Below, piece by piece: positions 35,716-47,728 of a DNA stretch of 64,000 bases; the first letter of the stretch is position 1; every line of letters begins with the position of its first letter. Below the pieces are notes generated by a model that was given only the letters and a program-made list of their open reading frames with translations, made no database searches and was not told where the DNA came from. The position numbers and the translations under genes were made by a program. Origin of the DNA: Nematopogon swammerdamellus (lineage: Eukaryota > Arthropoda > Insecta > Lepidoptera > Adelidae); contig OX336340.1 in the NCBI GenBank assembly GCA_946902875.1, positions 16,693,566 to 16,757,565 on the forward strand. Reading direction: 5' to 3'.

Positions 35716-36149
35716 CTCCACTCTGATGCCCAGAATGTACGGCCGCACAGTATATGTAAATTTCAATAAACCTACATAAAGTCTACGCGTTTCTTCGCAT
35801 AGGTACCGCATCCATAGAAGGCGAACTTGGGCGAAAGGAAAACATTGTGATTGACGGAAGGCAAACGCGAGACGAGGCAAGCAAGGGCAAATATTGTGCC
35901 TCGCTTGCTTACACGAATCTAATGAAGTACGAAGGGTGGCGGGTTCATAGTGCTTTAACAACGTCAAGGGGGATAATAAATGATTTCAACAAATTGTACA
36001 GTGTTCAGCCGGCGAGGGGGAAAAAATGTCTGTAATTTTTTTTTTCAATTAGCACATTAACCCTTAAAAGGTGAAAAGATACAGAAAGAAAACAGACAGT
36101 AACCAATTTAAAGCAGATTTTTAAAAATCTGGATCAGGTGAGGAGGCTT

Positions 36150-36172
36150 GGGGGGGGGGGGGGGGGGTGTTT
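36150..36172. repeat. homopolymer G run
   Basis: A run of about 18 G near 36151-36168 in otherwise AT-rich DNA. Such runs are error-prone in sequencing and assembly. Confidence 0.8.
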
Positions 36173-36299
36173 TCCGATCTGGTTCGGTCCTAAACTTTTT
36201 TAATATAGGTACCTATCGACATACAGAATTTAGATTTTCTAGGACTGTTTTACAGTTAAATGTTGTCTGGCTGTGACATACATACAGGGAGATAGACAC

Positions 36300-36570
36300 G
36301 TGGTTCGGTTCCACGTAAAACTGTAGGTCCCTTCCCTTCTTTACTAGGTGGTAGGGTTCAACCCGCCCGGGTTGATACCACCGCACTGAATGAAACGTCA
36401 GTCGAAACGGCTATGTAAATAGTTCGTGTTTTCCGTCCAGTTCAGTGTAGCCGACATGAAATGAAGGGAAGCACACTGACATGGCTCCTAGTTCATCCGG
36501 TGTTATGGGCTGACGCTGACATCACGGATGTTGTAGGTGATGTATCCGACCGTGTCAGTTTCCATAAAAA
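36300..36570 (+). mobile_element. SINE copy
   Basis: Shares CTGTAGGTCCCTTCCCTTCT, GGTGGTAGGGTTCAACCCGC, CGGATGTTGTAGGTGATGTA and an A-rich tail with the 52.2-kb copy. It keeps a little of the region upstream of the body (TGGTTCGGTTCCACG). Confidence 0.75.
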
Positions 36571-36744
36571 AAACAAGGAATTCTTAGTATAAGGGTTCCG
36601 TTTTTACCATTTTGTTACCAACATTTCCTACTGAACCAAGAACATAAAAATATTACATGAACATTTCGATCTTCAGTTTAGACGAAATTTCATTTAGTTA
36701 GCTACTTAAGTTAGTAGACATGACACTAATGTCAGGCTCAATAA

Positions 36745-36800
36745 AGAAGGTGCCGATGTTGGCAGGACGTCAACACCAATAAATTTCCATAAAAAAACCT
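36745..36800 (+). mobile_element. SINE 3' fragment
   Basis: A short, diverged end of the same family ending TTTCCATAAAAAAA, about 175 bases downstream of the longer copy. Confidence 0.4.
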
Positions 36801-37873
36801 CGAGTAGACAGCAAATATTACGAGAAACTTTTTGAAATTCCCGAGTTGCCTCCGCGAGGCGAAGATGAGACATGAATATTTAGGGAGTACTTAGCTCCTC
36901 GTGATGATGCTTGTCCATACGCCTTTTGAAATGCATATTTCGGAATTGATTTTTTTATGATTTATTTATTAATTCTTCCACATCTTTCACGTAAAATATA
37001 TTATACATTAATATGAAAATGCTTTGAAAGTAAGTGTAATCAAAACATAGGGCATAGGCCATAGGTGAGATTTTAAGAACCGGACAAGAATTTACCTAGA
37101 ATTTATATATGTAGCTTAGTCAGAAATTTTTACATCGTTGGGTCAAAATGGACTGAAATAAAATTAGCAGTAAGTAATTGCCGATCACCACTCACGATTA
37201 CATCTAGTCTAACAGTTATTTATCGGTTAAAGTGAGATTTCTCATACATTAGACAGGATTTAACCGGCAGCTATAATTTAGCAGAACGTGGGGAAATCTA
37301 GCTATCTGCACAACAGAAAAGTGTGATGATGACGTATCGCAATTAATGACAAAACGACATATAGGTACATGAACAAGATTTTAACCTACCTGCGCGCAAA
37401 GTGAACTCGATAAAAAATGTTATTGCTTCATTTAATAAGTAAAGCGGGCGAAGTTAAAGAAGTGTTTTCCGGGCATGGCAGATCGCTGAAAGTTAGTTTT
37501 AGGGACACAAAGTTTCAGTCAACTTGAAACTTGAAATAACGACACCAACGTTTCGAAGATTTCGTACCTACATTGAAAGCGAGAGTATAATATAAGTATA
37601 AGACGATTTCGTAAACTTTTCCGTTGGCGTCGCGCCGTACTGAAAGTTTAGGAAACTTAATAAAATGAAGAGTTCCAAGGATGATCATTAATTTGATTAC
37701 CAGGTAAGAAATAATTGCTTAATTTAATTATGAAGTATATATTTATATATTGTCATAGTTTTTTTTTATTTACATACCCAACTAATATTTTAATCGAAAA
37801 CACTAAATAATAATAATTTAACTTGATCAATACATTAGCCGTCGTCTTAGTACCCTCAGACTGTACCATATGA

Positions 37874-38060
37874 TAAAAACTATTTAAAAAAATATAAAAA
37901 CCGTCTAAAAAAATGTATGAATTAAAAAAAATCTAACCCTAGAGTTGAAGGCGGTCGCTTATTTTTGCTTGCTTTAGCGCCGCCTTCAACTCTAGGGTTC
38001 GATTTTTTTTAGTTCATACATTTTTGAAGGCGGATTTTATATTTTTTTAAATAGTTTTTT
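37874..38060. mobile_element. near-palindromic MITE
   Basis: AAAAACTATTTAAAAAAATA, AAAATGTATGAA and CTCTAGGGTTAG / CTAGAGTTGAAGGCGG occur as inverted pairs around a short AT-rich loop at about 37957-37975. No coding capacity. Confidence 0.75.
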
Positions 38061-38092
38061 ATTTCACAGTGTTTTTTAGTATTTTTTTGCTA

Positions 38093-38335
38093 TTAATGTA
38101 CTTGGCGGAATCGCTCGGCCTTCGGCCTCGCGATTCCGCCTCGCTTTGCAATCCGATCTTGACCAAATTGAAATAGGACCACACAGGAAGCACCACTTTT
38201 CAAATAAAAAAGAATCATCAAAATCGGTTCACCCAGTCGAAAGTTCTGAGCAAGGTTCTGAGGGGACAAACATAAAAAAAATACAGTCGAATTGAGAACC
38301 TCCTCCTTTTTTTGAAGTCGGTTAAAAAACCGGCA
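38093..38335 (-). repeat. interspersed repeat ending TTTGAAGTCGGTTAAAAA
   Basis: Contains the palindrome CGGCCTTCGGCCTCG, ATCGGTTCACCCAGTCGAAA, and an end TTTGAAGTCGGTTAAAAA that I recognise from many lepidopteran repeats. Class uncertain. Confidence 0.5.
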
Positions 38336-39247
38336 TGAAGAGGCCATGCCGAAATAGTCCGCCGGGTGAAGACGATCAGATACAACCAATAAATCCACTC
38401 CTCGCTCGTGATGCTACGTTCTTCAGCCTTGAAGCCATGCAGAGTCGTCATGAAGATTGGTCATACATAATAGACCTTAAACGTCGGCACACAGCTCCAC
38501 AAAGTACCGAAGCCGATAGTTATTTATATGTAATTAATTATTAACAGTAATCATCAGCGCATACCAACCCAACCCAGAACCAACGATCTTGGCGGTTGGG
38601 AATTATTTAATTGGTTCAATAATAAGATATTTTGAGAAGCCTGGGCATACGAACTAACACACACGGTTGAGACAACATAGTATGAACGTTATGCCTTGGA
38701 TATGAGGGTTTCACCAGCTCAGATAAATAAAAAAAAAATTAAATAACAATAAAAATAAAATTACAAATTATTATCCTTTTTATATTCATTCAGACATAAA
38801 TATGTAACAGTACGGGGGCGTGTTACAAAGCCATGCAAATCTCGAGTCACGAGAAAAATATGATTGCCAATCAAAGGTGCTTAGGTAACCTCTCGAGGTG
38901 AATCTACATAGGCTTGGAAGACTCGGTTAAGCAACTAGAGTATTAAGAGTCGGATACTGGCTAGCTCGTCCTACTTCTAGAAGAGCGTATGTAAAGCAGC
39001 AAATTATTTTATAAAAAATAAAAAGTAAAATAAATATCTAAAAACCCTCTTTGAGATTGCAGCCTGGAGACCTAGGTGTGCTTTATTGAAGTATTCACTA
39101 TACGCCTATACCATTCCAGATTACAAATATTTTCAAAACGAGTATTTGGACAAGTGTTTTGGAAATGTTGGCCTTAAAACACAGCTAGGCCGCTATACTG
39201 CAAATTACAAAAAGCTATTTTTGGATATTCTTTTCACTTTTATTATT

Positions 39248-40686
39248 TACTAGCTTTTGCCCGCGGCTTCGCTCGCGTGAAATTCGTATTTCAAAGGAAG
39301 AACTATGGGCGAGCTGGGTTTAGGCTAGTAACTAAGGGCGAGCTGGATTCAGGTAAACGATAAACCGTCTCGAAGAAAGTGAGTAACATTTTGAGGCCGA
39401 AGGCGGAGTTGCGTTCAGGAAGACGATAAACCTTCTCGAAGACAGTAAGTAACTATGGGCGAGGCCGAAGGCCTAGCTGCGTTCAGGATGAGGGTAACCT
39501 TTTCGAAGAAAGTAAGTAACAGAGGGCGAGGCCGAAGGCCGAGCTGCGTTCAGGAAAACGATAAACCTTCTCGAAGACAGTAAGTAACTATGGGCGAGGC
39601 CGAAGGCCGAGCTGCGTTCAGGATGAGGGTAACCTTTTCGAAGAAAGTAAGTAACAGAGGGCGAGACCGAAGGCCGAGCTGCGTTCAGGAAAACGATAAA
39701 CCTTCTCGAAGACAGTAAGTAACTATGGGCGAGGCCGAAGGCCGAGCTGCGTTCAGGAAGAGGATAACCTTTTCAAAGAAAGTAAGTAACAGAGGGCGAG
39801 GCCGAAGGCCGAGCTGCGTTCAGGAATACCATAAAACTTCTCGAAGAAAGTAAGTAACAAAGGGCGAGGCCGAAGGCCGAGCCGCGTTCAGGAAGACGAT
39901 AAACATTCTCGAAGACAGTAAGTAACTATGGGCGAGGCCGAAGGCAGAGCTGCGTTCAGGAAGAGGATAACCTTTCCGAAGAAAGTAACAGAGGGCGAGG
40001 CCGAAGGCCGAGCTGCGTTCAGGAAGACCATAAATCTTCTCGGAGAAAGTAAGTAAAGGAGGGCGAGGCCGAAGGCCGAGCTGCGTTCAGGAAGACGATA
40101 AACCTTTTCGAAGACAGTAAGTAACTATGGGCGAGGCCGAAGGCCGAGCTTCGTTCAGGAAGAGGATAAACCATCTTTAAGAAAGTAAGTAACAAAGGTC
40201 GAGGCCGAAGGCCGAGCTGCGTTCAGGAAGAGGATAACCTTTTTGAAGAATGTAAGTACCAGAGAGCGAGTCCGAAGGCCGAGCTGCGTTCAGGAAGGCC
40301 ATAAATCTTCTAGAAGAAAGTAACTTCTTTGTTACTTACTTTCTTCGAAAATGTTTATCTTCTTCCTGAACACATCTCGGCCTTCGGTCTCGCCCGTAGT
40401 TACTTTCTGTCTTCGAGAAGGTTTATCCTCTTCCTGAACGCAGCTCGGCCTTCGGCCTCGCCCTTTGTTACTTGCTTTCTTTGAGAAGGTTTAGGGTCTT
40501 CCTGAACGAAGCTCGGCCTTCGGCCTCGCCTTTTGTTACTTACTTTCTTCGAGAAGGTTTATAGTCTTCCCGAACGCAGCTCGGCCTTCGGCCTCGCCAT
40601 TAGTTACTTACTTTCTTTGAGTACGTTTATCGTCTTCCTGAACGCAACTCATTCACAAACTTTCGCGTTTATAATATTAGTAGGAT
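39248..40686. repeat. two-monomer tandem array with inverted arm inside a repeat element
   Basis: The flanks TACTAGCTTTTGCCCGCGG and TATAATATTAGTAGGA are the ends of a widespread element. Between them about 15 direct copies of a 67-68-bp unit (GGGCGAGGCCGAAGGCCGAG, CTGCGTTCAGGAAGACGATA, CGAAGACAGTAAGTAAC) run to about 40320. About five copies follow in reverse orientation to about 40660. In part of the array two versions alternate (ACTATGGGCGAGG with GATAAACC; ACAGAGGGCGAGG with GGTAACC), giving a dimer period of about 135. Confidence 0.88.
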
Positions 40687-40859
40687 GTATTTTGGGTAGG
40701 TTCGGAGTGAGGCCTGATTTTAGAAATTATTCCCAATTATCGGATGCATGCAAGCAAATCCGAAAGCAACAGCTAACAATATATAAATTTTTGAAATGTG
40801 TTAATTAAGCCCTTTCATTTGATCCCCAACATGGCATCATTAAAAAAAATTAGGTCATG

Positions 40860-41175
40860 ACTTTATCTCCTTTATAGGGCGCCATATACAATTTTATGGG
40901 ACGTCACATAGCCTCTATCCAGCGTCAAGACGCATCCAACGATACCTCATTTGTCAAATTATGATAAGTAGTTTCGAAGTTATGAGGGAACAGATGATAC
41001 ATACATACATACATATATACATACATACATACATACATACATACATACATACATACATACATACATACATACATACATACATACATACATACATACACAC
41101 ATACATACATTCATACATACATACCGGTCAAACACATAACTCTCCTTTTCGCTTCGCCGTAGTCGGGTAAAAATA
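40860..41175 (+). repeat. interspersed repeat with (CATA)n expansion
   Basis: TTTCGAAGTTATGAGGGAAC precedes a (CATA)n microsatellite at about 41000-41123. This is followed by CCGGTCAAACACATAACTCT and TTTCGCTTCGCCGTAGTCGG, a typical repeat end. The microsatellite has only a few interruptions. Confidence 0.7.
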
Positions 41176-41624
41176 AGAATTTTTTCGCTAATAGTGCGCG
41201 CATACTATACTACGTACAATATAATAAACATACGATCAAAATAACTTAAATAAATAGGAACTCCATTAAGTAAATATCCGCTAACATCGACTTGCAACAA
41301 CACTTTACTTAGGTTTGCACCTAAAATTTATCAAATAGATACCTACCTAACGAAGTAAACCTACATAATATTATGAATCGAATTAAATAAGATACTCTGG
41401 CTCGAGACAATGCATATGCACCACGTGGCATAAACACACCGCGCTCCGCCAGACCGCACCCCGCGCCTCCGCCCCCGCCGCTTTCGATTCGATTTGTATG
41501 GGAGCCACATCTTAGCGTAGCCGGAAGTGAATTTTAGTTAGCCTATCCTGTGTCCCGTATAGTAAAATGGGCTTGTACTAAGTTTCATCAAATTCGGATG
41601 ATGGCTTTAAGAGTTATGGAGGAA

Positions 41625-41654
41625 CATACATACATACATACATACATACATACA
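41625..41654. repeat. (CATA)n microsatellite
   Basis: About seven units, preceded by ATGGCTTTAAGAGTTATGGA, a diverged relative of the sequence before the first (CATA)n run. Confidence 0.8.
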
Positions 41655-42308
41655 GAAAATATTTCTAAAAATCGTCAATTTAGCTTTAGTATCATATATA
41701 GAGGCTACAAACTGAATATTTCCTAAAACAAAGTAACTTACTCCATGACCATCCCTTACAGATTTATTATTAGTATTGATTGATATCCATGGGCGTCGTC
41801 AGAGACAATAAATACATTTACACGCTTTATGTATGCTTTTGTAGAAGTAGAACGAGCTAGGCAGAATCCGACTCATAAGTTGAGGTCATGGGAAAACATT
41901 TCCCACCTAAAAACTTAAACGTTTTCTGTTTGTCTACTGTCTGTCTGTATACTATTGTAATCCGAAATATTTAGGGAGACAAAGCTGGTTTTATGCCCCC
42001 CCCCCATTTTTTCTGAACGAAACGTAAAACGTAGTCCACATGTATAGACTTTACAAAATGGCCGCCATCTATTTGACAACGAGGACACGAGACGACGAGA
42101 TATTATCCAGCATTCGATCTGCAAGCCTCACTGCGTAATACGATAACGAGTAAACATGCGGATTGTGTTTCTCGTGTCAATCATCTCTTTTGTGGCTCTT
42201 CCAGTCTACAATAAGAAGAAAGGAATAAGTATATACTACATACCTACTTAAAACCTTTTCAACGATGTCCCAGATATGTATTTATTTCACGAGCTAATCT
42301 TGACAATG

Positions 42309-42756
42309 TACAGGATGTCCCCGGACAGGTGTAGTTCCTTTAAGGAGGCTATTAAGCACTGGTGAAAGAATTTTTTAAATATGTGCTTTCATTAAAATTT
42401 TAGGATTTCCTAACAAACTAAATGCATACTACAATGTGTGGGCGCCTTTAGACCGCGCGACTGTGGAACGCAAGGCGGAATGACGCGGGTCGGGGCGCGA
42501 GCGGTACGCGGGCAGGGCGGGCTGTCTGTTTGCGTTCACTCCCGTCGCGTCCCGTCCGTATTCCCGTTGCCCGCTGCCCCACGCCCCGCGCGCGCCCGAT
42601 TAGAGCATTACAACATTACACTAAATGAATAACTTTAAAAATGTATATCTCCGCAACAGGCATACCTAGAACCCTACTTCTCTTCCTAATTATGTTTGTT
42701 ACAAAGCGTAGAATAGCCTCCTTAAAGGAACTACACCAGTCCGGTGACATCCTGTA
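42309..42756. mobile_element. TA-flanked TIR element with CpG-rich core
   Basis: About 45 bases at each end are inverted copies (TACAGGATGTCCCCGGACAG at the left; TACAGGATGTCACCGGACTG inverted at the right; then GTGTAGTTCCTTTAAGGAGG). The middle at about 42440-42605 is very CpG-rich. TA is present at both borders. It parallels 32505-32958 in end sequence and layout. Confidence 0.82.
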
Positions 42757-42929
42757 TAATAATAATATATATGAATTTTTTCAAAGTATGGGATATATTT
42801 TACCTAAAACAGATGCCAAAAGTAACCATAAAATACCAAAAAATAAGGTAAAATACCACAGGAATTTAATTTACTCCCAAAAACATTGAAAATTATTGAA
42901 AACATTAGGGACGTGAAAAGGCTCCTGTC

Positions 42930-43045
42930 AGGCCGGCATGGCATTCGCAATCCCCGTGCATCACAGAATGTCCATGGGCATCGTTAGACGCCTACTTGTA
43001 GGTGAAACGATGCCACATGTCGCGCTATCCATAAAAAAGTCCTTT
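42930..43045 (+). repeat. second copy of the GTCCATGGGC repeat
   Basis: GCATTCGCAATCCCCGTGCA and GTCCATGGGCATCGTTAGAC match the 35.0-kb copy; it ends in CCATAAAAAAG. Confidence 0.5.
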
Positions 43046-44040
43046 AATGTATTCTGTCACCAAATTTACACAAATACCAGACTCCACCACTATACATTAT
43101 TGAGTTAGAGCTTCGTCTGGTTAAAATTGGGTCAATTTAACGAGGCGAACTCAGCCAATAGCCCCAGGTCCAGGACAGCCCTATGTGCCTACGGGATGTA
43201 CCATGTCTCAAGTCAAATATAGTTTTCACACCTTTAATATTGATTTTCTCGATCGCAATGGCGGCGAACCTAAAGGACGAATTGCATGGTCGGTATTAGT
43301 AGTTACACACAGCTTCACGCCTGTTTCGCAATGGGGTAGGAAGAATAACGGATCTCCATGTAGCGTGGCCCTAACACTTCTGTCTGGGCGTTTATAAATC
43401 AGGGGCAGATCTCAGCCGAGTAGTATAGGTACAAAATAGGTATCTAATTTCTATAATAAGATGGTTTCCACGAGACCAATGAAAATTTACTGTATTTCTC
43501 TCGATGGAAAAAATTAAATTTCTGCAAATTATCCTAGAAGTGGCCTCCGATTCCATCGAAGCACGACACAAAGGCTTATGTGTTTGAAGTTAAGTCTCAG
43601 TCGAAGTTTGTCGTGGAATCACTTCAAGTGGTCTCATTAAACTTTTCTACTTCCAAGTTTGTAAACAACTTCCTTGTTCGAATTCTAGACAATTAAAAAC
43701 CAATTTCGCCAGCACGATGGTAGCCACGTGATGTAAAAAATTGGCAGAATTTCACCAATTCCAAAGAAAAACGCGTACCTATACGTGAAGCGGTCACGTG
43801 CCGCGTCCCTCTGCCCCCGTGAAATCAGTCAGGTGGTAAGAAAGGCCCACGCGGACTAGTGTTACGGCACTGAATGGAGGCCGGAAGTAAACATTAAAAA
43901 TATGTAAATGTTCTAAAATGTTAGGCCCGAGCAGGAGTGAGCCGTTGTTGCGCAGGTAATGCGACGAGAGGTCTATTAAAAGCTAAGAACGCAATGCTTC
44001 ACTACAATTTCTAATGGAAATATACCTATGTGTTCTATTT

Positions 44041-44335
44041 TTTTTAACGGCAACCCGCACCGCTCCGGCGGGTGTGCCCAAAATTTCAAAAGAAATCAGA
44101 AATAATCAATAACACCACTCTTCATGAAACCACGCTCAGAGAGGTGCAATGGCAGTTATAAGGTGGACAAAAGGTCGTTGTCTAATTTATTAACACGCCT
44201 TTTGAAGATCCTCAGGTTACAGGTGGTAGGGAACACACTCACCGGAAGTCCGTTCCATATTTTCGCTGTACGACACAGGAACGATTTCGGAAAGTGATGC
44301 GTTCTCAGAAGTTGGGGAAGCCCGAACAGTCAAAT
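44041..44335 (-). mobile_element. LINE 3' fragment, minus strand
   Basis: On the minus strand a frame reads KSFLCRTAKIWNGLPVSVFP then TTCNLRIFKRRVNKL and a stop. The RTAKIWNGLP...FKR pattern is the C-terminal end of Jockey/CR1-like reverse transcriptases. The 3' side has a short T/A-rich tail at 44041. Confidence 0.65.
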
Positions 44336-44362
44336 TTTAAAATAAGATAATTACATTTCCAG

Positions 44363-44622
44363 GCAGCCTCAAACTAGGCAACGTTGGTGTTGGCAGACCT
44401 CCAGCCAGATAGTTCTACCACTATACATACATACCTACAGTACATTATATTCGACCACAGACCGAGGACAGAGAAGTCAATGGTCTCGGAGAAACCCAGC
44501 AGTATTATCTACCACCACCGGTTGAAGAAGGTAAAGATCAATCGAAGGAAATTACAATACATAAGTCAGACATCACTAAAACGAAACTCCTTAAGAAAAT
44601 TGGAGACTTCATATATTTATGA
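44363..44622 (+). pseudogene. exon-like open frame broken by one TAG
   Basis: After a good acceptor (ttacatttccag) the frame reads GSLKLGNVGVGRPPAR, hits TAG at 44410-44412, then stays open for about 69 codons. These include FYHYTYIPTVHYIRPQTEDR, GLGETQQYYLPPPVEEGKD and a Lys/Ile-rich end, followed by TGA. The composition resembles a secreted or disordered protein, not random AT-rich DNA. Either a coding exon was broken by a nonsense change or the second part is a coincidence. A possible donor (GAAGAAG|GTAAAG) lies inside it. The family is not recognised. Confidence 0.3.
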
Positions 44623-45482
44623 TACATATAATTTATGAAAAACTATACTACATAATAGCTCTTAGGAAATTTTATATAATTGGGAAATCTGTTTTCTCAT
44701 GAAGAAATATATATTTTTGAAATAAACCTTCCAATAGATCTCAAAACCTGCGGGGTATTTTATCGGGAGTAGGTACCTATCTTAATCTTTCTGGAGGGCC
44801 TCGAATTAAATCTCCAGAGTGTTTTCGATTCTGCGTGAAGAGGTCGATCTTCCAGAGGTTTGTTTGCTCTCTTTATCTTCATTCTAAGCTTCGCTTCACA
44901 CCTTGCGCCTCGCAGGAAAGGCACAACAATCCATCAAGTCAATAATTTAGGTGTGTAAATATAGAATGTTGCGACACACACGTGTCAATTAGGGTGACCG
45001 TGATAGAGTATCATTATTAATAATGTATGAAGATTGATCTTTCCTTAATTATATTTCGGTTTAATGATCCATTTGGATAGTAGAATGATTTCGGTAGTCA
45101 ACAACATAAATATTAAAAGTCCAAACCTTTTGTATTTGAGGTGATATTGGCCATAAAAAGCTATTACGAGCAACTCCTACTTGGCTATGTTGGTAGGCCA
45201 GTGCCAGCGCACACCAAGAGAGCTGTTTCCAAAATTCTGGAGTGTACCAATGAGTTTTTGAAATGGAAAAACTTGGTGGGGGCACGTGTCAGTACCACAG
45301 AACAACGATCGGGCGACACCGCCGCGCCCGCGCGCCCGACTAGTCTGGTTCAAAGCTCCTTGGTCAGTATACATAACATAAAACTCGGCAAAACAAATTC
45401 ACAGTGGAGTGCACAGAAATCCTAAAGCTTCTCTGATCTGTGGTGGAGTGTGTGCACTAGCAAAGTCGAATTTTGTGGTTAA

Positions 45483-45520
45483 ATTGATGTTTTGTCTTTA
45501 ACCTTAGACAAAACATCAAT
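45483..45520. repeat. perfect 15-bp hairpin
   Basis: ATTGATGTTTTGTCT and its exact inverse are separated by TTAACCTT. Confidence 0.85.
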
Positions 45521-46379
45521 TTATGTTAAGGTTATGTTATGTTATTATGTTAAGGTTAATTTGTATTACCTATGCAATATACAGAACTCGTCCTCAGCTC
45601 GTAGAAGAGTATACCTACAAGGACGCATATACAATTAATTACTCATGTGTAGGCAACAGTCAAGGCAACAACGGGATACTCGCTACCCCGAGTCGGATTA
45701 TATCGCAATGATATCTAGGGGCAGGTCTGCAAGGGTGGCACGATAGGGGTGGTTTATGGACTTATTCTTAGGACTTTATTTCGACTTGACACGATTGTTT
45801 TAGGACAACATTTTCCTACTGCACCTTATGATGGTATCATGGCGACCTTTTCCAGTTATGACCATGTTTGTGATGTGCTAAAACACATTATATAAAGTAG
45901 GTAGTTGTTCATGTCATGATAGATCAACTTTCAAGTGGTGGCTCGAGTGGGTATACTTTAAATAATGGTCATAAATGGTTATTTAATGACAACATAAATA
46001 ATTCTCGGCGCGGCGGGTCCTGAGTGCCACGAAAGGGACGAGAATTTGCGATTTTTCACAGTTCACTGGTTTTTAATATTCCTTCGTCATTCTGAGCAAG
46101 CTTCATCATCGAAACATCGTTTTACTTATCTTAATTTCATTTATATTACGAATCATCTTGTTTAGTGGTAAGATAAAATCAATGCTGTTAATGTATATAC
46201 ATGTAACATTTATTTTATCTCGTTGCTATTATGAACCCAACCTAACAAATCTGAAAGGATATAACACATTGTGACAAGTTCGAGTGCAGTCTGTCATTCA
46301 TAAGAATGATCAATAAACAATAGAAACACAATATAATATACAACCGTATAAATCGCCCTTGTAATCACAGCAGACACAA

Positions 46380-46466
46380 CTTCTATCCGACCTTCGTTCT
46401 CTATACAATTACGTTCCTCCGTGGCATTTATACAAATGATGCCCACAAGGAGCCCTGTCGCCGCCG
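46380..46466 (+). pseudogene. LINE reverse-transcriptase fragment, left of Transib
   Basis: Immediately left of the Transib end the DNA encodes CPQGALSPP, the conserved block 4 lead of non-LTR reverse transcriptases. The matching continuation (PLWNLVVDD) is on the other side of the transposon. Upstream of this the frame is broken. Confidence 0.6.
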
Positions 46467-46505
46467 CACAGTGGGGCGATACCGTAAAAAATGGGACATA
46501 GGATA
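46467..46505 (+). repeat. left terminal inverted repeat of the Transib element
   Basis: Begins CACAGTGGGGCGATACCG then AAAAAATGGGACATAGG after one base; pairs with the right end at 51136-51098 with few mismatches. Confidence 0.88.
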
Positions 46506-46837
46506 ATTAAATTTTTTTATTTTTATTTCTGAAATTTAAGTACGCTAAATTAATCTACCCATCATTAGAAATAACATTCATAGATTCATATTTTCTCATT
46601 TAAGCCTTATTTTTCGAGATATACCACTTTTTATTAATTTGTACTATGGAAATTGGGTAACTTTATTTTTTTTCTCGAAATGCTTAAAATAGCTAGACCC
46701 GTGGTTACTAAATAATGATTCCCCAAGGTAAAAAGATTATTACTGTGTAAAAACCGTATCCGACGACGTCCGACTTTTCCGTATAATGCAATTTTAATAT
46801 TATAATAACATTTATTCCTGCAAAGCTCACCTTTATT

Positions 46838-47100
46838 CTTTTTTTTTTTTTTATTGAAACTGACACGGTTGGCTACATCACCTACAACGTCCGTGATGTC
46901 AGCCCATAGCACCGGGTGAACTAGGTGCCATGTCAGTGCTTCCCCCTTTGATCGTGCCGGCTACACTGAACTGGTCGGAGAACACAAACTATTTACATAG
47001 CCGTTTCGACCGACGTTTCATTCAGTGCGGTGGTACCAACCCGGGCGGGTTAAACCCTACCACCAAGTAAGATTAGGAGGGAAGGGACCTACAGTTTTAC
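46838..47100 (-). mobile_element. SINE copy inserted in the Transib left arm
   Basis: The minus-strand copy has a poly-A tail (plus-strand T run at 46837-46852). It shares with the copies at 13.1, 33.7, 36.3 and 52.2 kb the blocks GGTGGTAGGGTTTAACCCGC, CCGTTTCGACCGACGTTTCA (plus strand) and GATGTAGCCAACCGTGTCAG. It lies wholly inside the Transib element, so it inserted later. The 5' head seen in the 52.2-kb copy is missing. Confidence 0.8.
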
Positions 47101-47728
47101 GAGGAATCCGCTCGAATTACGAGGAATTCACTATATTCGTAACTTTCAGCTATATTCAAATAACAAATATTGTTTATTTGCATTGGATGTATATATTTGT
47201 ATTTTAATGGTAAATATATTTCTCCATATCACCTATATATTTGAACTTGATGAAAATGTTTAATTTTTTTTTTATTGAAAGCGCGATGGCGCTGAGGCAC
47301 CCAGAAGGTGACAAACGACGCCCATCTAATTAACTTTGTACTTTTAGTTTCATTGGTCTATTTTGATAATAATCTACGGAGCCGCTATTATCGGCTGCTA
47401 TACTTACTTATAATATCTCTTATAAATGCTTACCATTATATTAGGAATATTTTCAACTTCGCGAGGATTAGCGGATTAGGGATATTTATGTGAATTGTCA
47501 CGTATTTCCATGAAAGCTCTCGAAGAAACAATTACACTGCATTGCTAATTGTTATCTACTTAACAAGGATTAACGATATACCAGGAATACTGCAAACTGT
47601 GCGAACTAATTAGCAGTATTCATTAGTGAACAACACAATCAATCTGGCACTCAGTCTGCTCCAGTCGTTTGCACGAGTCAGTCTTCATACCCGTGCTTTA
47701 CATATTTAAAACTATTCAATACGAAAAC

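Noticed and set aside
40925..41170. Open frames of Tyr-Met-Tyr-Val or Thr-Tyr-Ile-His repeats
   Set aside because: These are translations of the (CATA)n microsatellite.
46634..46912. Minus-strand 92-codon frame in the Transib left arm
   Set aside because: It crosses the SINE border and the subterminal repeat; no conserved features.
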